Shown piece after piece: positions 1 through 8,325 of a stretch of 64,000 nt of DNA. Origin of the DNA: Roseivirga sp. BDSF3-8 (lineage in GTDB: Bacteria > Bacteroidota > Bacteroidia > Cytophagales > Cyclobacteriaceae); assembly GCF_041449215.1 (NCBI RefSeq), contig NZ_JBGNFV010000001.1, positions 4,605,001 through 4,669,000 on the forward strand. The letters run 5' to 3'. Made by a program: the position numbers and the translations under genes. Position 1 is the stretch's first letter. Every line of letters begins with the position of its first letter. The notes under the pieces are model-generated. The model did not search any database, had not been told where the DNA came from, and saw nothing but the letters and a program-made list of their open reading frames with translations.

Positions 1-1
1 C

Positions 2-1723
2 TTTTCGATCAAGGACTATTATGCAGGTAATGATGAGGTTACCGCATACCTATGCCGTATCAATTCAGCAGGTAATCCCGATTGGATCCGTAAGATAGAT
101 ATAGAAAGTGTATCCTCCCTTAAAGGAGATGGAAAGGGACACCTTTATGTCTCTAATCTCCGGGCTGATATATACAAGTTTACCATAGATGGGCGCCTGC
201 TTTGGCAGCAGGGGACAGTTTCAAGCTACAATTCAGGCTCAGGTTTTTCCGATTTGACCATTGATGAGGAAAGTAATATCTACCTAGGTACCACTATGGA
301 TATTTATGCCACTTATGGAGGAGTGGAGGTGCCCGATTTTGATAATGCGAAGGAGAACCTTTCCGTTATGGTGATCAAACTGGATAAAAATGGTAATGTG
401 CAATGGTTTAAGCCCCTGGCATACGCTTCAGATGTACGCGGGCTTGAATGGTCAAGTATCGGGACCATTCACATCATCAAGACACACTATATACCTGTGA
501 TCATGGGGACAATGAGTGCCATAGGGTACCTAGAAGTTATAGATACAGATGGTAATGAAATATATCAGCATGAAGTAACTACCGGCATATTTTCAACGGT
601 GACATCCATCACCGCTGACCCGGCCGGCTACGTTTATATCGGGGCTAACCCCAATGTCATCACTAAGGTCGATCCTTTGGGCTTCGAAATAAATAAGATC
701 CGGATGCCTACCCAGTATTATTACGCTGCCACTCCCTTCCTCACCTCAAACAGGCAGGGCGATATTGTGATGGCAGCTATTGGGGATGGTTATTGGGAAG
801 AATTTCTGCCAGGCATGCCATACAATAGCCTGTTTATAGCCAGGCTTGAGCCAGCCAGTACGTATAATATTAATCTGTATCCTACAGCGACCATGGCATA
901 TTACGAAATGGAAGACGCCAGGGGAAACAGAGTTTCAGAAGAGATCAACTTTACTGGTAGCAGCATTACCGGAATCAATGCCCGCCTCGAGGCAGGAGCT
1001 TATGAAGTAAAGTGGAAACCACCCTATTCAGACGTTTCAGGCTACGAAGTATACCGCAAGGCAGGTAATGAGTACAAAGTAGTAGGCAGAACAGGGCCTT
1101 CTGAAACCACCTTTGCCGATTACACCGTACAGGAAGGTGAAAAGCCGGAATATAAAGTGAAAGCACTGGTAGCCCATGGCGAACGCCTTAGCAACCCTCA
1201 CAGTCCTGTTGAGCTGACCGCTTTAACTTCTGCAGGAGGTAAAGTACAGTTACAGTGGCGTCCATATACCGGCTATGAAAAACCTGTATATACATTGTAC
1301 CGGGGCACCAGTGCCTATGATATGAAGAAAGTAGCTCAGGTTAAGCCAGGCACTGTTACATTTACCGATCAGCTCCCTGATGAAGGTACGTATATGTACC
1401 GGATGGATGTTAGGGAAGCTAAGCATAAGGAAATGGAGGCCAGCATGTCCAACCTGGTGCAGGTACAGATAGGCCCCTCATCCGAAAGACTCTCTGAGGT
1501 GTGGCCAAATCCGGCTCTTGGTGCGGTTAACTGCAGATACGACGGCAGAAGCGCTGACAATACGCTTCAACTTACAGATGTAAACGGCCGGATATTGAAG
1601 ACTTACCGTAATATTGATCCTAATGGTCATACGGTAGATAGAGGAGACCTTTCAGAGGGAGTCTACCTTCTCACATTCGAAGACCAGGAGGGTACCCTGA
1701 CCGACAGGGTGATTTTTCGATAA
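2..1723 (+). CDS. T9SS type A sorting-domain protein, 5' end outside window
   Basis: The reading frame is open from the first bases of the window, so the N-terminus is missing. What remains starts in a beta-propeller-like region with repeated 'NxxGxxxW' and 'DxxGNxYxG' patterns, as in SBBP-type repeats. Two fibronectin-III-like modules follow (the first begins near 'SSITGINARLEAGAYEVKW'), then a C-terminal domain of about 75 residues with 'VWPNPA', 'LTDVNGR' and a final 'GVYLLTFED...DRVIFR'. That ending is the signature of T9SS cargo, which is exported through the outer membrane and has the C-terminal domain removed. It is the first of five tandem paralogs and has the same (type A) C-terminus as the genes at 5419 and 8326. 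The natural ligand or substrate cannot be read from sequence; no catalytic domain is evident. Confidence 0.85.
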   Translation, partial: FSIKDYYAGNDEVTAYLCRINSAGNPDWIRKIDIESVSSLKGDGKGHLYVSNLRADIYKFTIDGRLLWQQGTVSSYNSGSGFSDLTIDEESNIYLGTTMDIYATYGGVEVPDFDNAKENLSVMVIKLDKNGNVQWFKPLAYASDVRGLEWSSIGTIHIIKTHYIPVIMGTMSAIGYLEVIDTDGNEIYQHEVTTGIFSTVTSITADPAGYVYIGANPNVITKVDPLGFEINKIRMPTQYYYAATPFLTSNRQGDIVMAAIGDGYWEEFLPGMPYNSLFIARLEPASTYNINLYPTATMAYYEMEDARGNRVSEEINFTGSSITGINARLEAGAYEVKWKPPYSDVSGYEVYRKAGNEYKVVGRTGPSETTFADYTVQEGEKPEYKVKALVAHGERLSNPHSPVELTALTSAGGKVQLQWRPYTGYEKPVYTLYRGTSAYDMKKVAQVKPGTVTFTDQLPDEGTYMYRMDVREAKHKEMEASMSNLVQVQIGPSSERLSEVWPNPALGAVNCRYDGRSADNTLQLTDVNGRILKTYRNIDPNGHTVDRGDLSEGVYLLTFEDQEGTLTDRVIFR

Positions 1724-1732
1724 CCATTTTAG

Positions 1733-1760
1733 AGGCCAGGCTGTTGCCTGGCCTTATTTT
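1733..1760 (+). terminator. Intrinsic terminator after the first T9SS gene
   Basis: A perfect 9-bp stem (AGGCCAGGC / GCCTGGCCT) with a TGTT loop lies ten bases after the stop codon and is followed by a T-rich tract. Confidence 0.8.
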
Positions 1761-2016
1761 CTTCTTGAATCTTATTCTGGGTGGATAATTCTACTTAAAA
1801 TAAATATAACTTTATTTATTTTTTATATAAGGTTTTGTCTTCAGTTTTAATGAAAGCTCAGATTTTTTGAGGTCTGTTGTTCATGTGAAAAAGGCTGAAT
1901 TGGTGGCTATGGATAAGAATCATTTCCACAAGGAGCTTGATAGCCATATGGGCTGCCCTTTCACATTTTATTTTTTAGAAAACAAATAATCATAATGAAT
2001 TAAACAATTTACTACC
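1761..2016. other. Intergenic leader of the second T9SS gene
   Basis: AT-rich spacer without an ORF. It holds a weak inverted repeat (GGCTAT ... ATAGCC, about 1903-1948) that could fold in the 5' leader of the gene at 2017. No clear promoter was identified. Confidence 0.4.
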
Positions 2017-3136
2017 ATGAAAACGATCAATCTTATGGCTTGGATAATGGGAATGCTACTGTTGCTTCCCGTAACGGCCCATTCTCAGTTTCAGGACTTA
2101 GAATTTCTCCGGATCGATAAGATCAATTATAGCAATGAGTGGTTTAAGCTGGGAAATAATCCGGATAGCTTTGAAGGTCCCGGCGTGGATGTGACGGCCG
2201 GAGGAAATACCCATATGCGAATGACATTCAGGGTGTCCGAGGCCAGCAGCGACAATTTTTTCATCTATTTACGATTGAACGGCGAGGAAGATTCGAGAGT
2301 CTTTTTAAAAGATTACCTGCCGGAAGGTTTTGAGGTGAGTTACGAATGGACCACGGTAGACATACCTCTAGGTGACTTTTATTCCCTTGAGTTGTATGAC
2401 CTGTACCAGGTAGAGATCGAGTTTTCGGCCAGGCAGGTATTTGATCTGAAGCACCTGGAATTTACCGGCGGAAGCTCTCCATATCTGTGGTTCGGATTTG
2501 GTAAGCGTGATAATAGTAACAATGGCGATGGATTTAACGGAAACTTCATCGCCGACGTACAGTCCGATTTATATATAAGCGCAGACCTCGAATATTCTAA
2601 AGCCCTTTCACCTTATAATGGTAAGGCTACCCTTATCGCCATTTACAAAGACCAGTTTGATCAGGAGGCTTACGATGCACTCTGGGAGTGGTCTGACGGG
2701 TATATTGGCCGGAAGCGTGATGGCCTGGCACCGGGAGATTACGAAGTGGTTTTCGGACCCATAGATGGTGCTTACGATACGCTTACCTTTAGCCTGGAGT
2801 CACAAGGGCCACTTTCACCGGAAGTCAGTTTCCAGAGCCCCAGTGGCAGTAATGATGGCAACCTGTCTATTTCCCTGAGCGAGGGCCTTCCTTCTTACTT
2901 TCATGAAAACTCGCTTATTAAATTTAATGACGCCAACACAGAGGTGCTCACCAGTGGGTTTTACGGATATACCCAGGGGTATAATGCTCCCCTGGACGTA
3001 AGCGAGGATCACGAGGGTAATTTTTATGAGATTACAACCTATCAGAATTCATTCTGGAAATATTTGATAAAGCGAAATGCGGATTACGACCTTATCTGGG
3101 CGCAGGATGCAGATTATATTTATTAATCGAATTAAA

Positions 3137-3157
3137 ACCACCGTCTTAGACGGTGGT
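3137..3157 (+). repeat. Left-end subterminal hairpin of the IS200-type element
   Basis: ACCACCGTC-TTA-GACGGTGGT forms a perfect 9-bp stem with a 3-base loop twelve bases inside the left end. In this family TnpA binds such hairpins as single-stranded DNA. Confidence 0.8.
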
Positions 3158-3195
3158 CATGTTTGAGGGCTATGCCAGTAGGGGTATATTGTGGA

Positions 3196-3642
3196 ATGAG
3201 CAAGTATCGTAAGCTATCGCATAGCTTTTACTATTGTGTCTATCATGTAGTATGGACCCCGAAGTACCGCCACCGTATACTTCGTGATATTGTTGCAGAT
3301 ACGTTGGAGAATAAGATAAAGACGATATGTGAATGGAAGGAGGTCAAGGTAGAAGAGTTGAACATTCAGCCAGATCACGTTCATTTGGTATGTAGTATAC
3401 CTCCGAAACTTAGTGTATCAGACTTCATGGGTATTCTCAAGGGTAAGACAGCGATCATGATGTTTAAGAACTTCAAGAGTCTTCGCAGAAAACCCTATTG
3501 GGGCAATCATTTTTGGTCACGAGGCTATTTTGTAAGTACGGTAGGCATAGATGAAGAAAAGATAAAGCGGTATGTTAAGTATCAGGAGAAGGAAGATAAG
3601 AAAGAGGATGGGGATATAGATATCCCGCTATTCGATAACTGA
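3196..3642 (+). CDS. tnpA: IS200/IS605-family Y1 transposase TnpA
   Basis: The 148-residue protein has the HUH motif 'PDHVHLV' (about residues 55-61) and the C-terminal tyrosine helix 'EEKIKRYVKYQ', which supplies the nucleophilic tyrosine. These are the two catalytic elements of Y1 HUH transposases, which cut and join single-stranded DNA at the ends of the element. The ATG at 3196 ('MSKYRKLSHS') is preferred over upstream in-frame starts because family members begin just before the conserved 'SxxxYYCVYHVVWTPKYR' strand. The full length and intact motifs suggest an active enzyme. Confidence 0.93.
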   Translation: MSKYRKLSHSFYYCVYHVVWTPKYRHRILRDIVADTLENKIKTICEWKEVKVEELNIQPDHVHLVCSIPPKLSVSDFMGILKGKTAIMMFKNFKSLRRKPYWGNHFWSRGYFVSTVGIDEEKIKRYVKYQEKEDKKEDGDIDIPLFDN

Positions 3643-3674
3643 CTATCCCCCTTTGGGGGTAATAACCATTGAAA

Positions 3675-3695
3675 ACCCCCTCCTTTGGTGGGGGT
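3675..3695 (+). repeat. Right-end subterminal hairpin of the IS200-type element
   Basis: ACCCCCTCC-TTT-GGTGGGGGT pairs over nine positions with one T-T mismatch, eight bases before the reconstructed right end. The motif resembles the C-rich/G-rich hairpins of the intergenic repeat family at 38, 40 and 61-64 kb. Confidence 0.7.
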
Positions 3696-4987
3696 AATTT
3701 ATTTCGACTACAAGCTGATAACTGACGATCAGGGCAGGACGATTCTCTTTACCAGGCTGCGAAATCCCAAGTACTCACCCGGTAAGGTGGTCATTGACGG
3801 CAGGGCCTACGAGTCACTCAACGAGGCATATGCATTTGTTATGATTAATCCGGACGGCTCCATAGAGTGGGTAAAAGTCTTCGACGAAATACTATTCAGT
3901 ATCAGTACATTCGATGTAGTTGAGGATAAGCAGGGGAGACTGGTTTGGGCTATGAAGCAGTATGATCACTTGGGTACTAAAACCCTGTTGGTTGTTATGG
4001 GAAAAAACGGTAATGAGATCGGTCGCTATGCATCTGATAATTACGGTAGGACCAATACCTTGAATGGGTTTTCGCTGGTGGTGGATGATGATAACGAAAC
4101 CTACTTGTTCTCTTATCAGAAGGCTGGAACTAAATTCATTGACGATACCCCACTACCCGTTACCTCACAGTACCTTCACAGGTTCGATGAAGACATGAAC
4201 CTGATCCAGGTCCAATCCATGGGCTCCGATATTTATGAAACCGCGCTCAGAAAGAAAGATGATAGTAAAAGGCTATACACTCGCAACAGAGAATACCTCG
4301 TAGGGTTGGACAAAACCGGAAATGAGGAGTGGCAAATTCCCTATAACCTTACGATACGCCCCTTAGGTAGCGGTGATTCTTACATTTACCTGCATGATAG
4401 GGATCAAAATGAGCTTATTATGTATGATTATGAAGGTGAAACTGTGGGAACGCTGGATGTGCCGGATGAAAGAATGTCGTTCATAACCGAAGACACCAGG
4501 AATAACATTCACCTGTACATACGTGAAGGTGAGTTTGGCTTTGGAGAGTACAAGCATGTTACATACGATCCTATTGCAAGTGATATCGTTCCGATACCGG
4601 CCGGTTCTACCTCGTTTACCTATGAAGTAAGGGACACCCTGGATAATCGGTACAGCTTCGATGCCAACTTTATGGCCTCACAGGTGGCAGAGGATATTAT
4701 GAGCGGTGAGGGAGTGAGTTCAGGCGTTCAGCAACTTTCCTTATATCCTAATCCGGCGGTTTCGGAGACTTGGTTTACTTACCCCGAGGCTTTACCCCAA
4801 AACATGTTTACTCTGACCGACCTGTCTGGCAGGGTGGTAAGCATGTGGAAAGATGTGCCCGCCACCGGTTTCAGTATTCCCCGTAACGGATTGCCGCAAG
4901 GCGTCTATCTTTGGTCATACGAAGACGGGCAGGTACGTACTACCGGACGATTAATATACAAGTGATTAATATGTATAAACGTTAATT

Positions 4988-5018
4988 AAAAAAGCAGCCA
5001 ATATTTGGCTGCTTTTTT
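4988..5018 (+). terminator. Intrinsic terminator after the split T9SS gene
   Basis: A perfect 14-bp stem (AAAAAAGCAGCCAA / TTGGCTGCTTTTTT) with a TAT loop. The A-run and T-run flanks make it usable on either strand. Confidence 0.85.
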
Positions 5019-5418
5019 ATTAGGTTGATGGCGCTAACAAAAAAATAATGTATAAAATTTCCATTTATCAGGGAATAAATAAAATGGATTTTCCATAGTC
5101 CATTATACATGTCTGCAATGATAATCAGGCCTATTGTCAGCTATTAGAAAGAATAACAGGGTTTTTCTTTCTAATTGTGAATAATAATACATACCAGCTA
5201 TTCATATGAATTATCATATTTAATTGAACTTATTTTATAAAGTATGTTTATTGTACTTTTCAATGTTGAAATAGTTTAATTTTTTGCGTAGAATTACTTA
5301 ATATACTGACAGTTAGCTGATTGTGATCATTCCTCTAACCATTTTAAGAAAGTAGGTCCTGTGCTGAATCAGGACCTTGCTAATACATTATATATGAAAC
5401 AATATTACCCTATCGCTT
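5019..5418. other. AT-rich leader of the third T9SS gene
   Basis: About 400 bases with no plausible ORF. An 8-bp hairpin (AGGTCCTG / CAGGACCT, 5354-5377) lies about 40 bases before the start codon at 5419 and could act in the mRNA leader. No confident promoter. Confidence 0.4.
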
Positions 5419-8238
5419 ATGAAAATTTTAAGAACCCCATTTCTGCTCTTAGCAGGGCTGTTACTTCTCTGCTTTCCCCTCTTAGCCCAGGACTATGAAA
5501 TACTACGCGTGGAAAACGTGCGTAACGAGTGGAATAAATTAAAGCTCGGTAATAATCCTTCCAGTTTTTGGGATCCTCAAATTGATGTTACTATAGGCGG
5601 AAATACCCTTCTTGAGATCGAATTCAGGGTTTCCGAAGGTAGCCCGGATATGTCCAGGGTTCAGATAAGGCCTAACGGCTACTCAGGTAATCCGGTCAGT
5701 TTTGCTAATTACCTACCGCAGGACTTTGCCTATGGCTTCGACTGGTATACGATCTCCATTCCTCTGGCCGACTTCGATTCCCTCATCGACTTCACATCGG
5801 TCTACCTTTTACAGATTCCCTACAGCAACATGGCTGGCACCTTTGTCATGGAGTTTCGATCTATAGAGTTTACCGGCGGCAGCACCCCTTACGTTTGGTT
5901 CGGTGAGGGTAAACGGGATAATATACACGATGGACAAGGTTTTCCGGGGCAAATGACGGCCGCGGTCGAAAAGGAGTTTTATTATGATATCCACGTGGAT
6001 CTGCCAGGCCGCAGAACTTATTATAATGATGGACTGATAAACGTGGGTACACGTAGCGACGTATGCCAGTCAGCGCTCATTGCCTGTATGCAGGATGATA
6101 CATCCCGGCCCATATCCTTTGTTTCCGATCCCGTTTCAGGATGCAAACTTGTGCCTGGTACATATCAGGTCAATACCACTTTGAAAAGCGGAGCGATACA
6201 CACTCAGGACTACACAGTCTCTTCATCACCTTCTATGGCAGTCAGCACAGATATCGTACCCCCTACCGCCAGTACAGCGGGTAGTGCCACCCTTAGTGTT
6301 CAGGGAGGCGCTGCTACCTATTTCACTAAAGAAAGCAGTACCTATAAGGCATTTAATGACACCATAGAGGTATACAATTGGGAGACCGATTTCAACGTAC
6401 TTGATAATAATAACCTGGACGTGCAGGTAGATCTCTTTGGCAATACATATGTGTTGTACGATGAGTTTCTTCAAAAGCGTGATGAGAACGGCAACCTACT
6501 ATGGACATTGACATTGAGCAATACCGGCAAAAAAGCCCATTATACAGACCCTCTTGGAAACACTTATATCACAGGTAATGCAGGTGTAAACATGACAGCT
6601 GGTACACGCCATCTGGGCAATAATAATGCTACAGGCTTTGTGGCCAGAGTAAATGCTTCCGGTGATGTAGACTGGCTCAGAGCCTGTAGTGAAGTCAATC
6701 CTGAAGCTGCTACAGGAGATGCAAGAGGCAGTGTATATTTCCTGTATCATACTCCGGGAGCCACTCTAGTGCGTTATGGTGTCAACGGTCATAAATATTG
6801 GTCAATGAGTGGCGGGAGCGGTCCTTTTGGTGGACTTACGTCAGACAATGAAGGCAACATTTATGCAGGATTCCTGGCAGGTCCTACCTTTGCCGGTACT
6901 CCGGTACCGGCCGGAGAGGGGGCTTCCGTCATTAAAACCAGTGCCTCGGGTGTAATTGAGTGGATCAGACGCATACCCTACTCCTCCGATATCAGAGGGC
7001 TGGCTGCCACTGATCTGGGTCTCATCTATGTCGTTAATGTGAATTATGTATTTATTAATGGTGGATCCATGCTCACATATAGTCACTTATCAGCCATTGA
7101 TAAATTAGGAAACAATATATTCAATAAAGAGCTTAATAACCTTCCTTACTTCTATACAGTCACAGATGTGGCCACCGGCCCCTCTGGCTTCGTATATACA
7201 ACAGAAAATCCGGGTGTAGTGCGTAAGTTTGATCCCCTTGGTGTTGAAATGTATACCGTTGCAGGGCCCGAGTACTATTATGCCTTTACGCCTTATATTA
7301 GCCTGGATGGTACCGGTCGTATTTTTCTGTTCGGGATCGATAGCCAGGGAAGTTCATTATACCTGAAAAGCCTTTCTCCCGCGTCATACCGTACTCTTAC
7401 CATTCCTTCCGGAGCGTCTTCTTTTTATTATGAAGTTGAAGATGCCAAGGGGCAGACCTTTTCAGAAACTATCAATTTCACCACCACCTCCATTACCGGC
7501 ATAAATGCCACTTTGGATAACAATGCTTATGAGATCAGTTGGGAGCCAGCGCTTGGAGAGTTTACCGGCTATGAAATTTACCGCCAGGATAGCGAACAGC
7601 TTACCCGTATCGGAAGTGTAGCCCCTTCCGAAACCTCATTTACACATTATACAGAGGTAGCGCTGAAAGATAAGCCCGAATACGTGGTTAGAGTATTAAC
7701 GAACACTAGCGAAAATCAAAGCAACCCCCATAGCCCTGCCGTACTAACAGCCAAAGCCGAAACAGGAGGTAAGGTAGACCTGAACTGGCAGCCCTACACC
7801 GGTTATGAAAATGCCACATACACCATCTATCGCGGTGCCGATGAACACAGTATGGAGCCAATAGCCAGCCTGAAAAGCGACCAGTTTACCTTTAAAGACA
7901 AGCTCCCTGCCTCCGGTGAATACCTTTACCGCTTGGAAATCAAGGGCGAAGAAGGAACAAGCAGGTCCAATACGGTGGCCGCTTCTTCCGAAATCAGTGA
8001 TCAGGAAGTCGCCCTATGGCCTAACCCTGCCATAGATGTCGTGCATTGCCGATGGGAGGGGAGGAGCCGTAACAATACCCTGGAGCTTACCGACCTGCAG
8101 GGTCGCTTAGTGGCCGAAATGCATAATGTGGACCCCAGCGGCTATGAGTTGAAGAGAGGGAATACGCCTGCCGGCATCTACCTCCTCACCTTCGAAGATG
8201 CCGCCGGTAAGACCACCGAGAGACTGGTATTTAGATAA
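5419..8238 (+). CDS. T9SS type A sorting-domain protein (939 aa)
   Basis: Order of parts: signal peptide (1-24, ending 'PLLAQ'); a beta-domain of about 165 residues ('RVENVRNEWNKLKLGNNPS', 'WYTISIPLADF', 'FTGGSTPYVWFGEGKRDN'); a cysteine-containing linker and a SprB-repeat-like stretch ('PPTASTAGSATLSVQGG'); a propeller-like middle (about 300-670) with repeated 'DxxGNxY' turns; two fibronectin-III-like modules (about 695-860); and a C-terminal T9SS sorting domain ('LWPNPA' to 'TTERLVFR'). The N-terminal beta-domain looks like a jelly-roll or carbohydrate-binding fold by its alternating aromatic strands, but this is only inference. The last few hundred bases are nearly identical to the same region of the next gene. 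Probably a surface or secreted binding protein. Confidence 0.88.
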   Translation: MKILRTPFLLLAGLLLLCFPLLAQDYEILRVENVRNEWNKLKLGNNPSSFWDPQIDVTIGGNTLLEIEFRVSEGSPDMSRVQIRPNGYSGNPVSFANYLPQDFAYGFDWYTISIPLADFDSLIDFTSVYLLQIPYSNMAGTFVMEFRSIEFTGGSTPYVWFGEGKRDNIHDGQGFPGQMTAAVEKEFYYDIHVDLPGRRTYYNDGLINVGTRSDVCQSALIACMQDDTSRPISFVSDPVSGCKLVPGTYQVNTTLKSGAIHTQDYTVSSSPSMAVSTDIVPPTASTAGSATLSVQGGAATYFTKESSTYKAFNDTIEVYNWETDFNVLDNNNLDVQVDLFGNTYVLYDEFLQKRDENGNLLWTLTLSNTGKKAHYTDPLGNTYITGNAGVNMTAGTRHLGNNNATGFVARVNASGDVDWLRACSEVNPEAATGDARGSVYFLYHTPGATLVRYGVNGHKYWSMSGGSGPFGGLTSDNEGNIYAGFLAGPTFAGTPVPAGEGASVIKTSASGVIEWIRRIPYSSDIRGLAATDLGLIYVVNVNYVFINGGSMLTYSHLSAIDKLGNNIFNKELNNLPYFYTVTDVATGPSGFVYTTENPGVVRKFDPLGVEMYTVAGPEYYYAFTPYISLDGTGRIFLFGIDSQGSSLYLKSLSPASYRTLTIPSGASSFYYEVEDAKGQTFSETINFTTTSITGINATLDNNAYEISWEPALGEFTGYEIYRQDSEQLTRIGSVAPSETSFTHYTEVALKDKPEYVVRVLTNTSENQSNPHSPAVLTAKAETGGKVDLNWQPYTGYENATYTIYRGADEHSMEPIASLKSDQFTFKDKLPASGEYLYRLEIKGEEGTSRSNTVAASSEISDQEVALWPNPAIDVVHCRWEGRSRNNTLELTDLQGRLVAEMHNVDPSGYELKRGNTPAGIYLLTFEDAAGKTTERLVFR

Positions 8239-8325
8239 ATAGATGACCCACAAGGTCAGTTTCTGCCTCCCGTCTCTCTTTCGCGAGGTCACTTCCTTTA
8301 TTTAATAATATATAAGAATACAATA

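Larger units (their letters stand above)
3125..3703 (+). mobile_element. IS200/IS605-family insertion, 579 bp, carrying tnpA only
   Basis: The boundaries come from reconstructing the interrupted host codon (TAT T|TC GAC). A perfect 9-bp hairpin with a TTA loop lies near the left end (3137-3157), and an ACCCCCTCC-TTT-GGTGGGGGT hairpin lies near the right end (3675-3695). These subterminal hairpins, and the lack of terminal inverted repeats, are typical of IS200/IS605 single-strand transposons. The seven bases ATTTATT precede both junctions. This can be read either as the family's target-site and right-cleavage-site match or as a short duplication. No tnpB or other accessory gene is present. 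A second small hairpin (CCCCC-TTT-GGGGG, 3647-3659) follows tnpA and may end its transcript. Confidence 0.9.
2017..4965 (+). pseudogene. T9SS cargo gene split by an IS200-type insertion
   Basis: The 5' part (2017-3124) encodes a signal peptide (residues 1-23, ending 'TAHSQ'), the shared N-terminal beta-domain ('GGNTHMRMTFRVSE', 'FTGGSSPYLWFGFGKRDN') and a linker resembling a SprB repeat. It runs into a stop two codons after 'DADYIY', inside the inserted element. The 3' part (3704-4965) continues in frame with 'DYKLITDDQGR' and ends in a T9SS type B C-terminus ('LYPNPAVSETWF', 'LTDLSGRVVS', 'GRLIYK'). Removing 3125-3703 restores one frame of 789 codons, matching the paralog at 11253 once that gene's duplicated N-terminal domain is discounted. 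As it stands, the 5' part would give a secreted protein without a sorting domain. The 3' part has no signal peptide. The reading frame shows no other damage, suggesting a recent insertion. Confidence 0.9.
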
